DNA of 21,899 nt from CAWVWF01 sp963933885 (GTDB lineage Bacteria; Bacteroidota; Bacteroidia; Flavobacteriales_C; GCA-002722245), in the NCBI GenBank assembly GCA_963933885.1, contig CAWVWF010000035.1, positions 1 through 21,899 of the forward strand, in the 5' to 3' direction. The notes below the pieces were generated by a model. It saw nothing but the letters and a program-made list of their open reading frames with translations. It searched no databases and was not told the DNA's origin. Shown here in pieces: positions 1 to 7,224 of this stretch. Each line of letters opens with the position of its first letter. Positions within the stretch are counted from its first letter, which is position 1. A program made the translations under genes and the position numbers.

Positions 1-933
1 CCAACTGATTCTGTTTTATTGTTAGGGTCTTGTTTTTCCGCTAATATTGGAAATGCCTTAAAAGAGCATAAGTTTAAAACAGTATATAATCCTTTTGGTG
101 TATTATTTCATCCGTTTTCAATTTACAATTTAATAAAGAGAGCGATTGATAATGAATTATTTGTAGAAGCTGATTTTTTTGAAAGAGATGATTATTGGTT
201 TTCTTTTGAGTTAGGAGCGAATACAGGAAAGGAATCTCTTGAAGAAGCAGTTCGATGGAGTAATGAGCAATTGAAATTACTTCAATCATATTTAAAGAAG
301 TCAACTAAGTTGATTTTAACATTTGGAACTGCATTTGGATTTTCAAAAGATAATAGAATTGTAGGGAACTGTCATAAAATGAATAGTAGTCATTTTAATA
401 AAGAACTTTCGAGTTCAACAGTTTTAGAGAACGAATCGAACTCGATAATTAATCAACTGAAAACTTTTAACCCAGAATTAAAAATCAATTTAACAGTTAG
501 TCCAGTTCGTCATGTAAAGGAAGGGTTACGTGAGAATAATCTAAGCAAGAGTACTTTGTTGCTTTTAACTAAAGCGTTAGAAAGTAAGTTTTCGAATGTT
601 GAATATTTACCTATATATGAATTGGTGATTGATGAATTAAGAGATTATTCTTTTTACAAATCAGATTTAATTCATGTTAACGACCAAGCTATTAAACTCA
701 TTTGGGAGAAATTTACTTCTTGGACAATGGGTAATGAAAGCTTGAATTATATCAAGGATGTAAGCAAGATTTTGTTGCAGTTAAATCACAAAGCCTTATA
801 TCCAAAATCCACATCTAATATTAAGTTCAAAAAAGCCTTAATTAAACAAATGGAATCACATCAAGAACATTTCCCAGAGATATGGTCAGCTGAGATTGAG
901 CGTGTTAAAAAGTATGTGAATAACTTGGAATAA
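1..933 (+). CDS. GSCFA domain-containing protein, 5' end outside window
   Basis: The reading frame is open from the first base, so the start lies upstream of the window and 310 residues are visible. The visible N-terminus carries the LLGSCFSANIG motif that names the GSCFA family (a predicted SGNH/GDSL-type hydrolase-like fold), followed by the conserved YNPFG segment and later LTFGTAFGF, NCHKMN and LTVSPVRH. The family is common in Bacteroidota as a protein of about 320 residues, so little is missing. The TTG at 19-21 is an internal leucine codon inside the family motif and not a start. The biochemical substrate of the family is not established, and I cannot assign a pathway from the neighbours. 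The gene ends with TAA, 62 bp before the next gene on the same strand. Confidence 0.85.
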   Translation, partial: PTDSVLLLGSCFSANIGNALKEHKFKTVYNPFGVLFHPFSIYNLIKRAIDNELFVEADFFERDDYWFSFELGANTGKESLEEAVRWSNEQLKLLQSYLKKSTKLILTFGTAFGFSKDNRIVGNCHKMNSSHFNKELSSSTVLENESNSIINQLKTFNPELKINLTVSPVRHVKEGLRENNLSKSTLLLLTKALESKFSNVEYLPIYELVIDELRDYSFYKSDLIHVNDQAIKLIWEKFTSWTMGNESLNYIKDVSKILLQLNHKALYPKSTSNIKFKKALIKQMESHQEHFPEIWSAEIERVKKYVNNLE

Positions 934-995
934 AAATTGACTTTTGCAGGAACAAAATCTATGATGTTGCGTATTGAAATCTACTTAATCTTATT

Positions 996-3188
996 ATGAA
1001 AAAATTACACTTTCTTGCCGTCTTATTTTTAGCACTTACTACCAGTCAAGTTTTTGCTCAATCCGATGGCTCAGCTCTTGAAGTTGTTGGTTATACAAAA
1101 CAAAAAGGTAAAGCTATTAAAGGTGTTACTGTTACCGTTTATGACGGAACTACAGTTGTGAAAACAAAACCAACAGCAGGTGGAGGACGATTTATTTTTC
1201 ATTTACCATTCGGGAAAAAATATAAGGTAACTGTTGTTAAAGCAGGTTTCATTGAAATGTTTTTTGAAATTGATGGAACTATTACAGGTGATGATGTTCC
1301 TGAAAACATGACAACTGATTTAGATATTAAAATGATTAAGCAGCCGATGGACGGTACAAAACACACTTACGACAAATCTGTTGCTCAAGTGTTTTATCAA
1401 GAAAAATTAGGAGAATTCGATTATGATTGGGATTATGATGATCAGGTAACGGATGAATTAAGAGAAGTTCAAAAAGTAATTGATGCTAAGGATAAAATCT
1501 TCAAGAAAGATAATAAAGACAAGTTAGACGATATTGCGAAAGCAGAACATGCTAAAGAATTAGCAGAAGAGGAAGAAAGAAGGTTAGCAGCAGAAAAAGA
1601 AAAATCAGAATCTACAGCGTTGTTAGCATCGGAAAAAGCAAAAGCAGAAGAAGCTAAAAGATTAGCAAAGGAAGCTTCTGCAAAAGCTCAAGAAGAGAAA
1701 AACTTAGCTGAAGCAGAACGTAAGCGAAAAGAAGCGGAATTAAAGGCTATTAAAGCTGAGGCAGAAGAAGCAAGAGCTGACGCTGATAAATCTAAAAAAG
1801 CTGCAGAAGTTGAGAAAAAGAAAAGAGAGGAGGAAGCTCGGAAATTAGAAGAGGAACGATTAAAAAACGCTGAAGCAGAAAGAAAACTTGCTGAAGAAGA
1901 TAAGATATTGGCTGAAGAAAAAAGGAAAGCAGAAGAAGCTGCTGAAGCTGCAAGGATTGCTGAAGAAGAAAAAGCAAGAAAGAAAGAAGAGGCTGCAAGA
2001 TTAGAATCAGAAGCATTGAGAAAAGAAGCTGAGGAAAAAGAAAGATTAGCAAATGAAAAGAAAGCTGCTAATGATGCAGAAGCTGCTAAGCTTGCTGAAG
2101 AAAAAAGATTAGCTGACGAAGCTGCTAAAAAGATAGCAGAGGATGAGGCAAGAGCGAAAGCTGATGCTGAAGTAAAAAAGAATGCTGAAGCTGCGGAAGC
2201 TAAAAGGTTAGATGATGAACGTATAGCTAAGGAAGACGAGGCTAAGCGTGTTGCTGAGGAGGCAGAGAAGAAAAGAATAGCAGATGAAGCTAGACAGAAA
2301 AAAGAGGATGCTGCAAGAGCTGAAGCTGAGGGAGAGAGATTAGCCGAGATGGATAGGCAAAAGAAAGCGAGAGCTGAAAGAGCTGCTTTAGAAAAGAAAA
2401 AGAAGGAACTTGAAGACGCTGCAAGAGCGAAAGCCGAAGCTGACAAGTTAGCAAAGGCTGAAGCTGAAAAAAGAGCTACTGCTGTCCAAGATTCTATTAG
2501 AAGAGATGAAATAGAAAAAATCAAACAAGCTACTGAGTTGGCTAAACAAAAAGCTGCTGAAGAAAAAATTAAAGCTGCCGAAGCTGCTGAAATTGCAAAA
2601 GCAGAGAAAGTGAAAGAAGAAGATGCTAAGAGAGAAGCAGCTGAAGCTGAAAGAAAGCGTAAAGAAGAAGCAATGATGTTGGCTAAGCAAAAAGGAGAGG
2701 CGAGAGCGAAAGCAAATGCGGAAAAGAAGAAATTGGCTGAAGAAAAACGAATTGCTGAATTGGCTATTGTTAGAGAGAAAGCGATGGCGGATAGTTTGGC
2801 GCAAGTGAAAGTACTTGAAGAGAAGAAACGAATTGCTTCAGAGTTAGAACTTAAGAAGAAACAAGAAGCCGTAGCAGCATATAAAGCTCAACAAGTAGAG
2901 AAAGCAAAAGTAATCGGACAGTCTAGTGAGCCTTCTCAAAAGGATATTGCTAAGATGCAGGATTCAGAAAAGAAATCTTACTTAAGTGAATTAGCATCTG
3001 AACTCGGAGAAGGTAATCATGTTACTACACTTAAAGAACCTAAGAGAATAGTTACTATTGTCATCGTTGTTAAAGGTGGTAAAGCAACAGAGTATAAATG
3101 GATGAAGTATAACTGGGGAGGGAACTACTTCTTTAAAAATGGAGTTTCAATCACTAAAGGTCAATATGGAATGGGAACTGCTGGGTAA
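996..3188 (+). CDS. secreted protein with carboxypeptidase-regulatory-like domain and very long Ala/Glu/Lys-rich helix
   Basis: A signal peptide (residues 1-21, cut before Gln22) is followed by a beta-rich domain at about 28-112 (VEVVGYTKQ-like start, KGVTVTVYDG, FHLPFGKKYKVTV, GFIEMFFEID) that resembles carboxypeptidase regulatory-like/CNA-B folds. From about 179 to 645 the protein is almost entirely A, E, K and R with heptad-like AEEEKR/AEAEAKRLAEE runs, so it should form a very long coiled coil or single alpha-helix. A distinct C-terminal domain of about 80 residues follows (KRIVTIVIVVKGG, WMKYNWGGNYFFKNGVSITKGQYG). The design recalls TolA or PG-spanning stalks, but there is no transmembrane anchor and no recognisable TolA C-terminal domain. 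A role as a periplasmic spacer or structural rod is an inference. The gene appears monocistronic, with a terminator right after it. Long antisense ORFs within it result from the low-complexity composition. Confidence 0.88.
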   Translation: MKKLHFLAVLFLALTTSQVFAQSDGSALEVVGYTKQKGKAIKGVTVTVYDGTTVVKTKPTAGGGRFIFHLPFGKKYKVTVVKAGFIEMFFEIDGTITGDDVPENMTTDLDIKMIKQPMDGTKHTYDKSVAQVFYQEKLGEFDYDWDYDDQVTDELREVQKVIDAKDKIFKKDNKDKLDDIAKAEHAKELAEEEERRLAAEKEKSESTALLASEKAKAEEAKRLAKEASAKAQEEKNLAEAERKRKEAELKAIKAEAEEARADADKSKKAAEVEKKKREEEARKLEEERLKNAEAERKLAEEDKILAEEKRKAEEAAEAARIAEEEKARKKEEAARLESEALRKEAEEKERLANEKKAANDAEAAKLAEEKRLADEAAKKIAEDEARAKADAEVKKNAEAAEAKRLDDERIAKEDEAKRVAEEAEKKRIADEARQKKEDAARAEAEGERLAEMDRQKKARAERAALEKKKKELEDAARAKAEADKLAKAEAEKRATAVQDSIRRDEIEKIKQATELAKQKAAEEKIKAAEAAEIAKAEKVKEEDAKREAAEAERKRKEEAMMLAKQKGEARAKANAEKKKLAEEKRIAELAIVREKAMADSLAQVKVLEEKKRIASELELKKKQEAVAAYKAQQVEKAKVIGQSSEPSQKDIAKMQDSEKKSYLSELASELGEGNHVTTLKEPKRIVTIVIVVKGGKATEYKWMKYNWGGNYFFKNGVSITKGQYGMGTAG

Positions 3189-3221
3189 TCGTACAGCCTA
3201 TCCTTATTTGAATAAAATATT

Positions 3222-3254
3222 AAAAAGCATCATGGTTTTCATGATGCTTTTTTT
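3222..3254 (+). terminator. intrinsic terminator of the coiled-coil gene
   Basis: A perfect stem AAAAAGCATCATG / CATGATGCTTTTT with a 5-nt loop (GTTTT), ending in a T-run, lies 33 bp after the stop codon at 3188. It separates the coiled-coil gene from the YHS/two-component unit. Confidence 0.85.
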
Positions 3255-3273
3255 GTTTAAAATGTAATGAGTA

Positions 3274-3307
3274 TTGCAATCTAGTATGGTTTTAAAACCT
3301 AAATTTA
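3274..3307 (+). promoter_or_regulatory. candidate Bacteroidota-type promoter for the YHS/two-component unit
   Basis: TTG at 3274-3276 and TAAATTTA at 3300-3307 are spaced 23 nt apart. The -7 box matches TAnnTTTG except for the last base. The position, immediately after a terminator and just before the start codon at 3312, fits, but the leader would be very short and the spacing slightly long. Confidence 0.35.
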
Positions 3308-3311
3308 CACT

Positions 3312-3773
3312 ATGCTTAAAAATGTTTTTTTTAGTTTATTGATTATTACAGGATTTGCTTTTATTAGAAGTGATGACAATGATCACTATAATCAGAAAAA
3401 TGGAGTGATGCTAGATGGGACAGATGTTGTTTCTATTCTAAACAATAAACCTTGTGATGGAGATCAAAAATGGAATGCTAAGCATAACGGTTTAACATAT
3501 TATTTCTGCTCCGAAAAGAACAAGTCTACATTCGAAAAAAATCCTGAGAAATACATTCCTGCCTTTGGAGGATGGTGTGCTTATGCATTAGCAGAAGAAC
3601 CACAAAAAGTATCTATAAATCCTGAAAACTATAAAGTAGTAAATGGTAAACTACTTTTGTTTTATAATGCATGGGGTGTGAATACATTAGAGAAATGGAA
3701 TGTTTGGAACGATGATCAAAAATATTTTAAATTAGCTGCTGAAAACTGGGTAAAACTTAAAGCAAAGAAATAA
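3312..3773 (+). CDS. secreted YHS domain-containing protein
   Basis: The 153-residue protein begins with a hydrophobic signal segment (MLKNVFFSLLIITGFAFI). Residues about 35-110 match the YHS domain pattern: DVVSILNNKP, W-N-AKHNGLTYYFCSEKNKSTFEKNPEKY (family core: Y-F with a following NK..FE.NPEKY) and then PAFGGWCAYA, as in bacterial YHS proteins of about 150 residues. YHS domains are often associated with metal-binding or metal-transporting proteins; the function of these stand-alone exported versions is not defined. The TAA stop directly abuts the ATG of the response regulator (TAAATG), so the three genes 3312-5923 are almost certainly co-transcribed. A role as an exported partner or target of the sensor is an inference. 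Confidence 0.85.
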   Translation: MLKNVFFSLLIITGFAFIRSDDNDHYNQKNGVMLDGTDVVSILNNKPCDGDQKWNAKHNGLTYYFCSEKNKSTFEKNPEKYIPAFGGWCAYALAEEPQKVSINPENYKVVNGKLLLFYNAWGVNTLEKWNVWNDDQKYFKLAAENWVKLKAKK

Positions 3774-4472
3774 ATGAAGAAAGCACTTATAGTTGAAGAC
3801 GAGAAAGCTATTGTTGATCTTTTAACAATTCATTTAAAAGATTTACACTTAGATGTTGATTGTGCTGGGGATGGTGTAAAAGGATTAGAGCTTGCTTTGA
3901 CTGGAGAATACGCTGTAATCGTTTTGGATGTAATGATGCCTGAGAAGGACGGGATTCAGGTTTGTAATGAATTGAGAGGTGCTGGAATTCAAACACCAAT
4001 TTTAATGTTAACGGCCAAGTCTGAAGAGTTCGATAAAGTACTAGGTTTAGAGATAGGTGCTGATGATTACATGACTAAACCTTTTGGTATTAGAGAGTTT
4101 ATCGCAAGAATAAAAGCTTTATTGAGGAGGTATGAGAAGTACAGTATAAAGGAAGCGCCAGAAGTGAAGTTAATAGAAGTTGATAATCTTATAATTAGTT
4201 TAGAAAAAAGGTCTGTAAAGCAAGATAGCTCAACATTAGATTTAACGCCCAAAGAGTTTGATTTACTTTTTTTACTAGCAAGTAATCCTGGTAAGAGTTA
4301 TTCAAGAGAAGATCTATTGAAATTAGTTTGGGGTTATGATTTTAAAGGATATGAGCATACGGTTAACTCTCATGTAAACAGATTAAGAGCAAAGATTGAA
4401 AAGGATGCAAATCATCCAGAGTTTATAAAAACAGTTTGGGGTATCGGTTACTCTTTTAAAGAAGAAGAATGA
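3774..4472 (+). CDS. two-component response regulator, OmpR/PhoB family
   Basis: The 232-residue protein has an N-terminal receiver domain (about 1-118) with the acidic pair at residues 8-10, the phosphoacceptor Asp52 in VLDVMMP, Thr80 in MLTAKS and Lys102 in TKPFG. A C-terminal winged-helix DNA-binding domain follows (about 130-230), with LTPKEFDLLFLLASNPG, SREDLLKLVWG, VNSHVNRLRAKIE and the terminal VWGIGYSF signature. All catalytic receiver residues are present. The start ATG immediately follows the YHS gene stop, and the 3' end overlaps the histidine kinase by 4 bp (ATGA), the usual arrangement of a cognate pair. It should bind DNA as a phosphorylated dimer. The target genes are unknown; the upstream YHS gene is a plausible one. 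Confidence 0.95.
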   Translation: MKKALIVEDEKAIVDLLTIHLKDLHLDVDCAGDGVKGLELALTGEYAVIVLDVMMPEKDGIQVCNELRGAGIQTPILMLTAKSEEFDKVLGLEIGADDYMTKPFGIREFIARIKALLRRYEKYSIKEAPEVKLIEVDNLIISLEKRSVKQDSSTLDLTPKEFDLLFLLASNPGKSYSREDLLKLVWGYDFKGYEHTVNSHVNRLRAKIEKDANHPEFIKTVWGIGYSFKEEE

Positions 4473-5923
4473 ATTTATTTAAGTCACTATATTGGAAGAT
4501 TTCCTGCGTATTCCTTATTCTAATGGTACTGGTAGGAGTAGTATATATCTATGTTACGGCAAGTGCAGCAGATGAGTATTTCCTTGAAACAAAGCAAACC
4601 TTAAACAAGGATGTTGCATCTGAATTAATTAATGATGTACCAGTCTTTTTGAATGATTCTTTGAATGAAGGAGCTGTTCAGAAAATAATGATGCATCACA
4701 TGAAGGTTAATCCAACTGTTGAGGTTTATATCATTGATCCAAATGGTAAGATTTTAACTTATGATGCACCACCTGAAAAGATCAAGAAGACACATGTTTC
4801 AATGGTTCCTGTTAAGGAGTTGATTAGGGCAGAAGGAGAAAGTTATGTTTTAGGAAATGATCCAAGGAATCCAGATGCTTGTAAAGTGTTTTCCGTAGCG
4901 GAAATAAAAGATCAAGAAGGCTTAAAAGGATATGTATATGTGATTTTAGCGAGTGAGGAATACGATAGTATTTCAAGTATGCTAATGGGGAATTTTATAT
5001 ATAATGTAGGTATCAAAACCTTTATCATTACGGTCTTATTTGCTGTACTTATTGGATTGATTGCAATAAGATATTTAACTAGAAATTTAAAAGTAATAGA
5101 AGAAGGTGTTGCCAATTTTAGTGAAGGTAGATATGACAAGCGCATTGAGTTAACGAGTCAAGGAGAATTTTCACATCTAGCACTATGTTTAAACGATATG
5201 GCAGGCACTATTTCTCAAAATATAGATCAGTTAAAGTCAATTGAGAAATTAAGGAAAGAGTTGGTCGCAAACGTTTCTCATGATTTGAGAACGCCTATTG
5301 CTGTTGTGAGAGGTTACATTGAAACGATGTTGATGAAGAACATCGATATGAGTTCTGAGGATAGAGAAAAGTATTTAAATGTTGTTTTAGGAAGCACGAA
5401 GAATCTTGAGAACTTAGTAGCTGATTTGTTCGAGCTCTCTAAGCTAGAATCTGAAAAAGTAGACTTAAAAAGGGAGCGTGTTAACTTCATGGAATTATTG
5501 AACGACCTTTCTTTAAGGTATAAGATTATCGCTGAACAAAAAGAGTTAGAGTTTGAGTTGGTTGGAAATGATATGGGAATTGTTGAGGTTGATATTGCAC
5601 TGATGGAAAGAGCTATCCAAAACTTGATAGAAAACTCAATGAAATTCACTCCAAAAGGAGGGAAGGTTACTATAGAAGTTTCAAGATACAATGACTTCCT
5701 TACCCTCAATGTTAGAGACACTGGTGTTGGAATAGCGAAAGAGTATTTACCTTTTGTTTTTGATAGATATAAGAAATTAGATACTGATAAAACACACAAT
5801 GCAGGTGCCGGTTTAGGTTTAGCTATCGTTAAACGAATTATGGAATTACACCAGTTTAAAATTGAAGTTAGTTCAGTGAAAAATGAGGGGACTGTATTTT
5901 CGTTTAACGTTCCGTTATCCTGA
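4469..5923 (+). CDS. membrane sensor histidine kinase
   Basis: The 484-residue protein starts with a transmembrane helix (about 11-30), then an extracytoplasmic region of about 150 residues (31-180) with a PAS/Cache-like stretch (VEVYIIDPNGKILTYDAP), and a second membrane helix (about 182-201). A HAMP region follows (about 202-255), then HisKA with the phosphoacceptor His271 in VSHDLRTP. The HATPase_c domain at about 375-484 has its N box (LIENSMKFTP), G1 (DTGVGIA), F box and G2 (GAGLGLAIVKRI). It is complete and should be active. It overlaps the response regulator gene by 4 bp and is the last gene of the unit. The signal is unknown; the co-transcribed exported YHS protein suggests an envelope or metal cue, which is an inference. 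Confidence 0.95.
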   Translation: MNLFKSLYWKISCVFLILMVLVGVVYIYVTASAADEYFLETKQTLNKDVASELINDVPVFLNDSLNEGAVQKIMMHHMKVNPTVEVYIIDPNGKILTYDAPPEKIKKTHVSMVPVKELIRAEGESYVLGNDPRNPDACKVFSVAEIKDQEGLKGYVYVILASEEYDSISSMLMGNFIYNVGIKTFIITVLFAVLIGLIAIRYLTRNLKVIEEGVANFSEGRYDKRIELTSQGEFSHLALCLNDMAGTISQNIDQLKSIEKLRKELVANVSHDLRTPIAVVRGYIETMLMKNIDMSSEDREKYLNVVLGSTKNLENLVADLFELSKLESEKVDLKRERVNFMELLNDLSLRYKIIAEQKELEFELVGNDMGIVEVDIALMERAIQNLIENSMKFTPKGGKVTIEVSRYNDFLTLNVRDTGVGIAKEYLPFVFDRYKKLDTDKTHNAGAGLGLAIVKRIMELHQFKIEVSSVKNEGTVFSFNVPLS

Positions 5924-5928
5924 AAATA

Positions 5929-5964
5929 ATTCTTCAATTGATCTATTTTTCAATTCTTCAATTC
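5929..5964. repeat. 36-bp direct repeat, copy 1
   Basis: This 36-bp AT-rich sequence recurs at 6357-6392 in the same orientation with one mismatch (35 of 36 identical). The two copies bracket the small minus-strand gene at 5950-6339. Copy 1 overlaps that gene's last four codons and stop. Confidence 0.85.
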
Positions 5965-6339
5965 GTGAATTGAAAGAAGATGCTCTTCTTTAGAATTGAA
6001 AATATTCGATAGTTGTAATGATAGATTTTCAAATTGCTGATCAGAACAATTAATGGTGATTTGAATATTTTTCTCTTCCAACTTTAATTGTCCTTTTTGG
6101 TTTAAATTGAATGTTATTCTATCAGAATAAAGTTGAATGTTTTCTATTCCACCAAAGGTTCCCATTGATTGATTATTCTTTTCAATATGATAAGTGTCCG
6201 TACCGAGTTTAACATCTTGTTCATCAAATTCACCTGAAAACTGAATCATGAAATACTCATCGTTAGAGGAAGAAAATGCAACTGTTATATTATTGTCTTC
6301 ATCAATTTCAGTTGATATCTCTTTTGCAATAAAGTTCAT
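5950..6339 (-). CDS. small acidic protein, likely Imm10-family immunity protein
   Basis: The 129-residue protein has no signal peptide or membrane segment. The order of motifs (MNFIAKEISTEIDEDN at the start, FDEQDVKLGTDTYHIE, then FGGIENIQLYSDRITFNLNQKGQLKLE and a final acidic helix) resembles immunity protein 10 (Imm10) of polymorphic toxin systems as I remember that family. I cannot verify this by search, so the family call is moderate while the ORF itself is convincing. No toxin gene is next to it: the neighbours are a kinase gene converging from one side and an outer-membrane protein gene upstream. A 36-bp direct repeat brackets it and supplies the last codons (ELKN and stop). A perfect hairpin with 8-bp arms (AAAGAAGA/TCTTCTTT) at 5973-5991 near the convergent gene ends may help terminate transcription. 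Confidence 0.6.
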   Translation of the reverse strand: MNFIAKEISTEIDEDNNITVAFSSSNDEYFMIQFSGEFDEQDVKLGTDTYHIEKNNQSMGTFGGIENIQLYSDRITFNLNQKGQLKLEEKNIQITINCSDQQFENLSLQLSNIFNSKEEHLLSIHELKN

Positions 6340-6356
6340 GTTTTAAAGATTTGTTG

Positions 6357-6392
6357 ATTCTTTAATTGATCTATTTTTCAATTCTTCAATTC
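6357..6392. repeat. 36-bp direct repeat, copy 2
   Basis: Second copy of the repeat at 5929-5964, one mismatch, located 17 bp upstream of the start codon of the Imm10-like gene. Read on the minus strand it could again encode the same last four residues (ELKN) followed by a stop. Confidence 0.85.
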
Positions 6393-6439
6393 AAAACCCA
6401 ATAATTGATTAATAGAAAAATTGAAAAATGGATTAATAT

Positions 6440-6462
6440 GATTTTTTTCTTCAAAAAAAATC
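6440..6462 (-). terminator. possible terminator after the barrel-protein gene
   Basis: GATTTTTTT and AAAAAAATC arms are separated by a short CTTCA loop and overlap the stop codon of the minus-strand gene at 6461-7207. The stem is almost all A-T pairs, so its strength is uncertain, and it could work in either direction. Confidence 0.4.
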
Positions 6463-7207
6463 ACCCTCCCCCTGGACAAACACTAAGATCAAATTTTCTC
6501 TTTTTCCATTTAGGATACACAACTATTTTTAATTGTATTTTGTTTGGTGTGAAAGTTCCACTTCCTCTTGTTATTGTTACATCATCGGATACATAAGCAT
6601 CATATTCTCCCATGGATCCGATTGGAATAAAAGTAAAGTCTAAACCAACACGAACATATGCTTTTTTACCTTTCTCTTCTAAGAAATCAATACCCAAAAT
6701 AACTTCAGGGTAAACAGGCCAGGAGGTTTGAAGTTTTGCTATATAACTATTATCTCCAACAGATCCAGAATTGTCGCTTAGGATATTCAGACTGCTTAGC
6801 GCAACTCCAGCCTTTACAAAAATGTATGGATAGTTTTTAAATGGGAATTGCATTGTGATTGGAAGACTAACATGCATGAATCTAAAATAACCATCAAAAT
6901 CATCAACACCATAATGGAAATGATATTGTTGATATTTAGCCTCTAATCCAATGTGAATATCATAAGTACGAGGATATCTTTTCCAATAGTCTAAACCACC
7001 TGCGAGTCCGAATTCACCATGTGGCTTATCAGTTCCTTCATCATCAAATAAATGACCACCACCTCCTAGTGGACGAGCTGCTGTAAATGAAAAACCTAGC
7101 ATTCCATATTTAGGTTTCCTATTACCATTATTCAGAAACGATAAATTCCCTCCAGCGAATAGCTGAAGACAAGAGAAAGTTAATATGAATAATAATTTTT
7201 TAGGCAC
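6461..7207 (-). CDS. exported outer-membrane beta-barrel-like protein
   Basis: The 248-residue protein begins at a GTG codon with a clear signal peptide (MPKKLLFILTFSCLQLFAGG). The mature part alternates aromatic/glycine-rich beta segments (YGMLGFSFTAARPLGGGGH, FGLAGGLDYWKRY, DIHIGLEAKYQQYHF, FMHVSLPITMQFPF, YIFVKAGVALSS, YPEVILGIDF, AYVRVGLDFTFIPIG), as expected for a PorT/OmpW-like barrel common in Bacteroidota. The residue before the C-terminus is not the usual terminal aromatic, and the protein ends CPGGG. It lies 17 bp downstream of the DUF4139 gene on the same strand and is probably co-transcribed with it. I cannot name a specific family. The GTG start is chosen because it gives a complete signal peptide. 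Confidence 0.75.
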   Translation of the reverse strand: MPKKLLFILTFSCLQLFAGGNLSFLNNGNRKPKYGMLGFSFTAARPLGGGGHLFDDEGTDKPHGEFGLAGGLDYWKRYPRTYDIHIGLEAKYQQYHFHYGVDDFDGYFRFMHVSLPITMQFPFKNYPYIFVKAGVALSSLNILSDNSGSVGDNSYIAKLQTSWPVYPEVILGIDFLEEKGKKAYVRVGLDFTFIPIGSMGEYDAYVSDDVTITRGSGTFTPNKIQLKIVVYPKWKKRKFDLSVCPGGG

Positions 7208-7224
7208 AGGTAATATTTCAATAC

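Noticed and set aside
1688..2804. Long antisense ORFs rich in Ser, Phe, Ala and Leu
   Set aside because: They are opposite-frame readings of the Ala/Glu/Lys-rich coding sequence at 996-3188.
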